64,000 bases of DNA, taken from JALYRV01 sp040902895. Its GTDB lineage: Bacteria; Acidobacteriota; Vicinamibacteria; Vicinamibacterales; SCN-69-37. Of the stretch, positions 59,124 through 64,000 are shown piece after piece (position 1 is the first letter of the stretch; each line of letters starts with the position of its first letter). The stretch lies in NCBI GenBank assembly GCA_040902895.1, contig JBBDWL010000076.1, forward strand, positions 65,678 through 129,677. The letters are read 5' to 3'. Made by a program: the position numbers and the translations under genes. The notes beneath the pieces were generated by a model. That model saw only the letters and a program-made list of their open reading frames with translations, did not search any database and was not told the origin of the DNA.

Positions 59124-60239
59124 ATGTTCTCGGTCCACGTCGATACATCGCGGGCGTGGCACGGGGCGCAGAACCAGACACTGCTGACCGTGCTCGGGCT
59201 GCGCAGCCACGGACACCGCGCATGGCTCGCGGCGCATCCCGACGGCGAATTGAAGCGGCGCGCCCGCGAGGGTCTCGACGTCGTCCCGATGGCGTCGCGC
59301 AGCGAAATGGACTTCGCGTCTGGGTGGCGGCTCTCTCGCGCGCTGCGTCAGCTCAGGCCCGACATCCTGCACGCGCACGACCCGCACGCCGTCGCCATGA
59401 GCTCGATGGCGATCTCGATGGCCTATCCTCCGCCCTGCCCTCCGCTTGTCGCTTCGCGCAGGGTCGCATTCCGCATCAAGCGGAATGCGTTCTCACTGTG
59501 GAAATACCACCAGGTCGATCTGTTTCTCTGCGCATCTGAAGTCGTGCGCCAGCAGCTCATTGCCGACGGCATCCCTGCCAGATTGACGACGACCGTGCAT
59601 GACGGCATCGACATCACGCACGTGGACGCGGCGCAGCCGGTTGACCTGCATGCCGAGCTCTGGCTGCCGCACGGTGCGCCGATCGTGGGCACTGTCGGCG
59701 CGCTCGTGCCGCACAAGGGACACCGGCATTTCGTGGCCGCCGCCGCGCGGGTGCTTCGCAAGGTGCCCGACGCGCGGTTTCTGATCGTGGGTGAAGGCGA
59801 CGAGCGCGCGGCGCTTGAAGCACAGATCCGCCATCTGAAACTCGAGAAGCATGTGGTCCTCACCGGCTGGCGCGCCGACGTGCTCTCGCTGCACAAGGCA
59901 TTCGATCTGTTCGCGCTCAGCTCCGTGACGGAAGGCCTCGGCACGCCATTGCTCGACGCCATGGCCTGCCGGCGCGCGGTCGTCGCTACGCGCACGGGCG
60001 GTGTCGACGAGGCTGTCGATGAAGGCAGGACAGGACTGCTCGTCGAGCCGCACGACGAGCCGGCGCTCGCGCGCGCGATCGTCACGCTGCTGCAGGACGA
60101 TGCGATGCGCGCGCGCATGGGCGAAGCCGGCCGCGCGCGCGTGGAAGAGCGGTTTTCAGTGGAGCGGATGATCGACGACACGCTCGACGCGTACGAGCGC
60201 GTGCTGTCGCGCACGAAACGCGAAATTCTACCCGGTTGA
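59124..60239 (+). CDS. GT4-family glycosyltransferase
   Basis: A 371-residue retaining glycosyltransferase of GT-B fold. The acceptor-side domain begins VDTSRAWHGAQNQTLLTVLG; the donor-side domain has VGTVGALVPHKGHRHFVAAA and the nucleotide-sugar motif SSVTEGLGTPLLDAMACRRA, in which Asp replaces the second Glu of EX7E. The last residues (KREILPG) and stop codon lie inside the perfect 81-base palindrome, so the C-terminus has been re-written by that insertion. Substrate unknown. Confidence 0.85.
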   Translation: MFSVHVDTSRAWHGAQNQTLLTVLGLRSHGHRAWLAAHPDGELKRRAREGLDVVPMASRSEMDFASGWRLSRALRQLRPDILHAHDPHAVAMSSMAISMAYPPPCPPLVASRRVAFRIKRNAFSLWKYHQVDLFLCASEVVRQQLIADGIPARLTTTVHDGIDITHVDAAQPVDLHAELWLPHGAPIVGTVGALVPHKGHRHFVAAAARVLRKVPDARFLIVGEGDERAALEAQIRHLKLEKHVVLTGWRADVLSLHKAFDLFALSSVTEGLGTPLLDAMACRRAVVATRTGGVDEAVDEGRTGLLVEPHDEPALARAIVTLLQDDAMRARMGEAGRARVEERFSVERMIDDTLDAYERVLSRTKREILPG

Positions 60240-60300
60240 ATTTCCCCGGTTCGAAGTAACAGAGACGCAACCGGGGAAATTCAACCGGGTAGAATTTCGC
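60220..60300. repeat. Perfect 32-base palindrome between convergent genes
   Basis: The arms 60220-60251 (begins GCGAAATTCTACCCGG) and 60269-60300 are exact reverse complements around a 17-base loop. The GT4 stop codon is inside the left arm, and the convergent gene's stop begins at the last base of the right arm. The arm length equals that of the element at 26953, but the sequence differs. Confidence 0.9.
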
Positions 60301-60785
60301 TACCGTGTCGGCAAAGCCATGAACCGCGAGCGGCAGCCGGCGCCGGTGCGCGGGCAGTCGTCGAAGGTGATGGCCATGGCGTTGGCCGAGAATCCGATGC
60401 CGCGCGCCATGCGCGATCCATCCTGCGTCTCGAGCAGCGGCAGCTCGTACAGCACGCGATCAGCGCCCGCATCGATCACTATCAGCCTCGAGCCGTTCAG
60501 CAGCACGCCCGCCAGCGATCCATCCGGCGCCCACATGATTTCGCCCGCGGCGCCGGTGGCATCGTCCAGGCGCTTCAGTTCGATGCGCTCGCTCCCATGG
60601 CCCATCAGCACGCGCTGGTCGACCGGGCCCAGGGAAAACTTCCGCACCACACGGACATGTGACTTGCCGCCGGGAGCCGGCACGTGCGCCACGACGCCGA
60701 TGTCCGCCGTTGCCCGGCCGGCAGCGAATCCGATGAGTCCGGCGATTGGCAGGCACACGATAAAGGCGAGCACGCGGTTTGACAT
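60300..60785 (-). CDS. Small membrane-anchored protein of unknown function
   Basis: A 161-residue protein with an N-terminal membrane segment (VLAFIVCLPIAGLIGFAAGR) and a periplasmic part of roughly 120 residues with propeller-like strands (SERIELKRLDDATGAAGEIM, WAPDGSLAGVLLNGSRLIVI). Two Cys near the end (FDDCPRTGAGCRS) could form a disulfide. I recognise no family. Its ATG overlaps the stop of the TIGR02757-type gene by one base. Confidence 0.55.
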   Translation of the reverse strand: MSNRVLAFIVCLPIAGLIGFAAGRATADIGVVAHVPAPGGKSHVRVVRKFSLGPVDQRVLMGHGSERIELKRLDDATGAAGEIMWAPDGSLAGVLLNGSRLIVIDAGADRVLYELPLLETQDGSRMARGIGFSANAMAITFDDCPRTGAGCRSRFMALPTR

Positions 60786-61896
60786 TATTTTGTCGGCGGG
60801 GACCCCTGCACCCCGCCTGGCTCGGTCGCTCGCGGGGACCCCTTCGCCCCGCTCCGCTTCCTCGCGTCACGCCCAGCATGGCATACAACCGCCAGCTGAC
60901 AGACGCCATCGCGAAACGCTGCGCCACCAAAGCGACATCCGCCCATCATGCCGAGATGACAGAGGCTGAAGTNNNNNNNNNNNNNNNNNNNNNNNNNNNN
61001 NNNNNNNNNNNNNNNNNNNNNNNNNNNNNNNNNNNNNNNNNNNNNNNNNNNNNNNNNNNNNNNNNNNNNNNNGCTGCGCCACCAAAGCGACATCCGCCCA
61101 TCATGCCGAGATGACAGAGGCTGAAGTCGTACTTCACCGGATCGATCGGATCCAGTTTTCGCAGCGATGCCGTGATGTCGGCCGCCATCTTCCAGCCGGG
61201 GCTTCTGTATTTCGTGAGCTTCAGGCACTGCCCCACGCGAATGATGTGCGTGTCGAGCGGCACGACGAGCTTCGAGGCCGGCACCGACGTCCAGCCGCCG
61301 GGATCGACGCCGTCATGACGCGTCATCCAGCGCAGATACAGATTCATCCGCTTGCATGCCGAACCGGACGAGGGCCGGGGGAAGAAAAAATGGACTCCTG
61401 CGGCACGCCCTGCGCCCCCGGCCCTGCGACCGTAGGCGGGAGTGAGATCCACGTCGCGCGCTCGAGTACTGAAGCGCTCAATGGCCGGACCGACATCTGC
61501 ATCGCCTGCACCCAGGCCGGCCGCGAAGGCCTTTTCAATCGATCCGAACTCATCGACGAATGCGCGCAGAATCCACAACAGCGCAACGAAGTCGTCGCCG
61601 CGCGTCCATCGATGCACCAGCGGCCGAAGCCTACGGCCGTCTGTCGCGGGATCGAAGGTACGCAGCACGCGCGCCGGATGCTCGCCCAGCACCTCGCATA
61701 TCGCGTTGGTCGAGTTGACGACGCTTGCCACGCGTCCGAATGCGACGGCCGAGGCGACGAAACCGACAATTTCCCGGTCGTCGATCCGCGGATACCGTTG
61801 CACGACCTGCACCGGATCGAACGCGGAGTCTGGCGCATTGAACGACTCGTAGAGCCGGTCGAGCGCCGCTTTCAGCACTGTGTCGCGCGCAGTCAT
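60785..61896 (-). CDS. TIGR02757-type protein, interrupted by an assembly gap
   Basis: The gene reads in from 61896 (MTARDTVLKAALDRLYESF) with the conserved part VVPLDTHIIRVGQCLKLTKY and DPIDPVKYDFSLCHLGMMGG. A 100-N gap follows, but the last 55 bases before it are repeated exactly after it. If the two copies are merged and the N removed, the frame stays open (957 bases, 318 residues) to a stop at 60785. The tail (about 25 residues) is then coded by the GC-rich repeat. The family is conserved but of unknown function. The start is ATG 61896; an extra TTG at 61899 is in frame. Confidence 0.72.
60795..60870. repeat. GC-rich intergenic repeat, copy 2
   Basis: The 43 bases 60795-60837 are identical to the core at 21564. 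Followed by GACCCCTTCGCCCCGCTCCGC, a diverged tail. In the merged reading it codes for the C-terminus of the TIGR02757-type protein. Confidence 0.8.
60918..61127. other. Assembly gap of 100 N with 55-base duplicated ends
   Basis: Bases 60973-61072 are N. The 55 bases before (60918-60972) and after (61073-61127) are identical (begin GCTGCGCCACCAAAGCG). The length 55 is a common assembler k-mer, so the two contig ends most likely overlap and should be merged with no gap. Confidence 0.9.
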
Positions 61897-61897
61897 C

Positions 61898-61930
61898 AAA
61901 TCACCAGATCACCAGATCACCAAATCCTAG
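61898..61930. repeat. 8-base tandem repeat (AAATCACC/AGATCACC)
   Basis: AAATCACC, AGATCACC, AGATCACC and a partial AAATC follow one another between the TIGR02757-type start and the phosphoribosyltransferase stop. The unit is the reverse complement of that at 31562. Confidence 0.75.
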
Positions 61931-62544
61931 AACACCGTGACCGGTTCGCCCGCTGTACACATCGGGCACTCCGAGGCCGGAAAGTTGTCGGGGGCCTTGT
62001 ACTCGGCAAGTGCGATGTTCGGCACGCCCAGATCGATCATCGCTTCCATGCGGTCATAGATCTCGACTGTGGCGATCACTGTGCCGCCCGCCTGCTCCAC
62101 GAGCGCCTTGCAGCGCTGAAATGTCTTTCCCGTATTGCGTACGTCGTCGGCCAACAGCACACGCTTGCCGCCCATGACGTCGGCATAGAAGCTGCGGAGG
62201 CCCAGCTCGCCCTGATCTTCGGTGAAGGGCGCGAAGCTGCAGGGCGGATGGTTGAGACTCCGGCGGCCGTCGAGCAGTCCGGCGACCGTGTGCGCAAGCA
62301 GGGCGCCGCCCATCACGGGGCCGGCCACGACCTCGGTCGCTTTCGCGATGCTGTCGGGCAGCACGTCGAGCAAATCCTGCGCAAAGCGCCAGATCGTCGA
62401 CGGATGCTGAAACAGCTGGTGCGCGTTCAGATACAGACGCCCGTGAAAGCCATTGCCATAGTCGAAGTGCCCGTCGAGCATGAGCACGTGAAACTGCCTG
62501 AGATTGTCGAGCGCCTGGCGCCTGACTTCATCCTTGCGAGACAT
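61927..62544 (-). CDS. Orotate-type phosphoribosyltransferase (second copy)
   Basis: A 205-residue protein with a type I phosphoribosyltransferase fold. The PRPP loop is RVLLADDVRNTGKTF, less canonical than the VVTTGGS of the pyrE at 53581; FAPFTEDQGELGLRSFYADV precedes it. The C-terminus ends FPASECPMCTAGEPVTVF, the same CPxC-type end as pyrE. It overlaps pyrC by 17 bases, so it is in the same operon and may be a second OPRT or a PyrR-like salvage enzyme. Its N-terminus (HVLMLDGHFDYGNGFHGRLY) is OPRT-like. Confidence 0.8.
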   Translation of the reverse strand: MSRKDEVRRQALDNLRQFHVLMLDGHFDYGNGFHGRLYLNAHQLFQHPSTIWRFAQDLLDVLPDSIAKATEVVAGPVMGGALLAHTVAGLLDGRRSLNHPPCSFAPFTEDQGELGLRSFYADVMGGKRVLLADDVRNTGKTFQRCKALVEQAGGTVIATVEIYDRMEAMIDLGVPNIALAEYKAPDNFPASECPMCTAGEPVTVF

Positions 62545-63853
62545 CTGTTCTCCACGCGCCGTCCCAGGCGATCGCCTGATTGAGATACACGACTCGCCCG
62601 CCGACGATAGTGGCCGCGGCCGCGCCTTTGAGGGTCCAGCCGTCGAACGGGGTGTTCTTCGACTTCGAGACAAGCTTCGCGGCCTCGATGCGCACCTCGA
62701 GATCCGGCGCCAGCAGCGTAATGTCGGCGAGGGCGCCTTCGACAAGCGTGCCGCCCTCGACCTTCAGGATACGGGCAGGATTGACCGAGAGCAGCTCAAC
62801 CAGCCGCGACAACGAGATCACGTCTCGATGCACGAGTCGATCGAAACACAGCGGAACGGCCGTCTCGAGCCCGACGATGCCGAAGGGCGCGCGATCGAAC
62901 TCGAGCGCCTTCTCGTCGGCGTGGTGCGGCGCGTGATCCGTAGCGATGACGTCGATCGAGCCGTCGGCAAGTCCCGACAGCATCGCATCGACATCCGAAG
63001 CGTCGCGAAGCGGCGGATTCATCTTTGTGTTGGTGTCATAGCCTTCGAGTGCGTCATCCGTAAGACACAAATGATGCGGCGCGACTTCGCAGGTCACGCG
63101 CACGCCGCGCGCCTTGGCCTCGCGCACGGCGCGGAGCGCCGTCGCCACACTGATGTGCGCGACGTGAAAACGCGAGCCGGTGAGCTCCGACAAGAGGATG
63201 CCGCGGTCGACCATCAGCGTCTCGGCCACGGCGGGCAGTCCCTTGAGGCCCAGCATCGACGACTTCGCACCTTCGTGCGCGACGCCGTCGCCCTTGAGGG
63301 ACGGATCTTCGCAGTGATCGATGACCGGCATGTCGAACATGCCCGCGTATTCGAGCGCCCGGCGCAGCAACAGCGCACTTGCCACCGGACGACCATCGTC
63401 GGAAATGGCCACGCAGCCGGCGCGCCGCAGGTCGCCGATTTCGGTGAGCTGCTCGCCCTTCGATCCCATCGACACGGCGCCAATCGGATAGACGCGCGCG
63501 AGCGCAGCCTCCGCCGCTTTGGCGAGGATGTAGCCGGTAATGCCGGCGTGGTCGTTGATCGGATCGGTATTCGGCATGCAGGCGACGGCGGTGAAGCCGC
63601 CCGCGACCGCGGCGGCGGCGCCCGTCGCAACGGTTTCCTTGTGCTCGTGGCCAGGTTCGCGCAGGTGCACGTGCATGTCGATGAGGCCCGGCGTCACCAC
63701 CGTACCGCGCGGCACCTGAAGCACGCGTGCGCCGTCGGCGGGAAGATCCTGTCCAACCCTCGCGATGCGGCCGCTGTCGATCAGCAGATCGCGCTGCGCG
63801 TTGATGCCGGCCGCCGGATCGACGAGCGTGCCGCCTTTAAGAAGAAATCGCAT
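62528..63853 (-). CDS. pyrC: Dihydroorotase, class I type
   Basis: A 441-residue amidohydrolase. Metal-binding DMHVHLREPGHEHKET (His-x-His), the carboxylated Lys region (a Lys expected in this class near SMGSKGEQLT), MPVIDHCED, EVAPHHLCL and the catalytic Asp in VIATDHAPHH are all present. It closes carbamoyl-aspartate to dihydroorotate in pyrimidine synthesis. It overlaps the phosphoribosyltransferase; pyrB may lie just beyond the window. ATG 63853 is the first start after the GC-rich repeat. Confidence 0.94.
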   Translation of the reverse strand: MRFLLKGGTLVDPAAGINAQRDLLIDSGRIARVGQDLPADGARVLQVPRGTVVTPGLIDMHVHLREPGHEHKETVATGAAAAVAGGFTAVACMPNTDPINDHAGITGYILAKAAEAALARVYPIGAVSMGSKGEQLTEIGDLRRAGCVAISDDGRPVASALLLRRALEYAGMFDMPVIDHCEDPSLKGDGVAHEGAKSSMLGLKGLPAVAETLMVDRGILLSELTGSRFHVAHISVATALRAVREAKARGVRVTCEVAPHHLCLTDDALEGYDTNTKMNPPLRDASDVDAMLSGLADGSIDVIATDHAPHHADEKALEFDRAPFGIVGLETAVPLCFDRLVHRDVISLSRLVELLSVNPARILKVEGGTLVEGALADITLLAPDLEVRIEAAKLVSKSKNTPFDGWTLKGAAAATIVGGRVVYLNQAIAWDGAWRTDVSQG

Positions 63854-64000
63854 TGCCCCGCTCCGCTTCGAAGCTCTCCGGCGGGGACCCCTGCACCCCG
63901 CCTGGCTCGGTCGCTCGCGGGGCCCCAACGCCCCGCTCCGCTTCCAAGCTCTCCGGCGGGGACCCCTGCACCCCGCCTGGCTCGGTCGCTCGCGGGGCCC
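63854..64000. repeat. 75-base GC-rich tandem repeat at the window edge
   Basis: The 43-base core occurs at 63880-63922 and 63955-63997, exactly 75 bases apart, and the spacer (CCCCAACGCCCCGCTCCGCT...) is shared with the partial unit that starts at 63854. It may continue beyond the window. It holds no gene. Confidence 0.85.

Noticed and set aside
60220..60300. Simple Rho-independent terminator
   Set aside because: Stem is far longer than needed and no U-tract follows on either strand; listed instead as a palindromic element.
60785..61228. Separate small gene spanning the N run
   Set aside because: It is the C-terminal part of the TIGR02757-type gene once the duplicated 55 bases are merged.
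1..64000. tRNA or rRNA genes
   Set aside because: No cloverleaf or conserved rRNA segment was recognised by eye; a covariance search could overturn this.

Overview
The window looks like a chromosomal contig or scaffold from a high-GC member of the Acidobacteriota, most likely the Vicinamibacteria, assembled from a metagenome. Three things suggest this: a pair of VWFA-type proteins of the acidobacterial kind (34585-36428), an ADOP-type ABC permease (43715-46096), and many secreted S9 peptidases and glycosyltransferases at roughly two-thirds GC. A run of exactly 100 N flanked by an exact 55-base duplication (60918-61127) shows that it is a scaffolded short-read assembly. I found no rRNA, tRNA, CRISPR array, transposase or phage gene.

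Layout. 1-1614: start of a division/cell-wall cluster on the minus strand (mraZ, rsmH, ftsL-like) behind a near-consensus promoter. 1729-8739: a plus-strand surface-polysaccharide island (three GT2 glycosyltransferases, PspC protein, SDR epimerase, DegT aminotransferase, an STN-like secreted protein, a GNAT protein), then yqeY. 8740-9048: a possible ECF-driven small RNA with a strong terminator, then GC-rich repeats. 9049-18086: murJ, rhomboid protease, htpX, a zinc-ribbon SDR, lemA, a cupin, a fused 2-oxoacid dehydrogenase E1 and a secreted propeller-like protein. 18032-25877: a gas vesicle operon (gvpJ, gvpA, three gvpF/L, gvpG, a third small GvpA-superfamily gene, gvpK, then a lipid kinase) with a cytosolic sensor histidine kinase and a single-domain response regulator inserted directly after gvpA. 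26023-28163: a two-gene Rieske / cytochrome b-diheme cytochrome c operon.

28237-40843: typA, FKBP lipoprotein, desaturase, DMT transporter, the atpZ-I-B-E part of ATP synthase, VWFA pair, cobA-hemD fusion, a glycine-zipper protein, ispG and gluconokinase. 40888-48618: S9 peptidase, ADOP permease, MATE exporter with a coupled 57-residue protein, TPR protein. 48623-56567: an envelope/isoprenoid run on the minus strand (S9 peptidase, pyrE, truA, uppS, cdsA, dxr, rseP). With ispG at 39 kb it places two MEP-pathway steps, undecaprenyl diphosphate synthesis, lipid II flipping (murJ) and CDP-DAG synthesis in one window. 56711-60239: TolC-like protein and two more glycosyltransferases. 60300-63853: a small anchored protein, a TIGR02757-type gene across the assembly gap, a second orotate-type phosphoribosyltransferase and pyrC.

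The intergenic DNA is unusually patterned. It holds 7-, 8- and 9-base tandem repeats at many gene junctions, two perfect 32-base-arm palindromes (one inside the cytochrome b reading frame), a 40-base CTAG-rich inverted repeat around a terminator, and a GC-rich family with a 43-base core that becomes a 75-base tandem array at the right end. Several genes that begin transcription units have a TANNNT hexamer ending 6-11 bases before the start codon and no clear Shine-Dalgarno sequence, which suggests near-leaderless mRNAs. The gas vesicle operon with its embedded phosphorelay and the palindrome/repeat landscape are the two themes most worth following.
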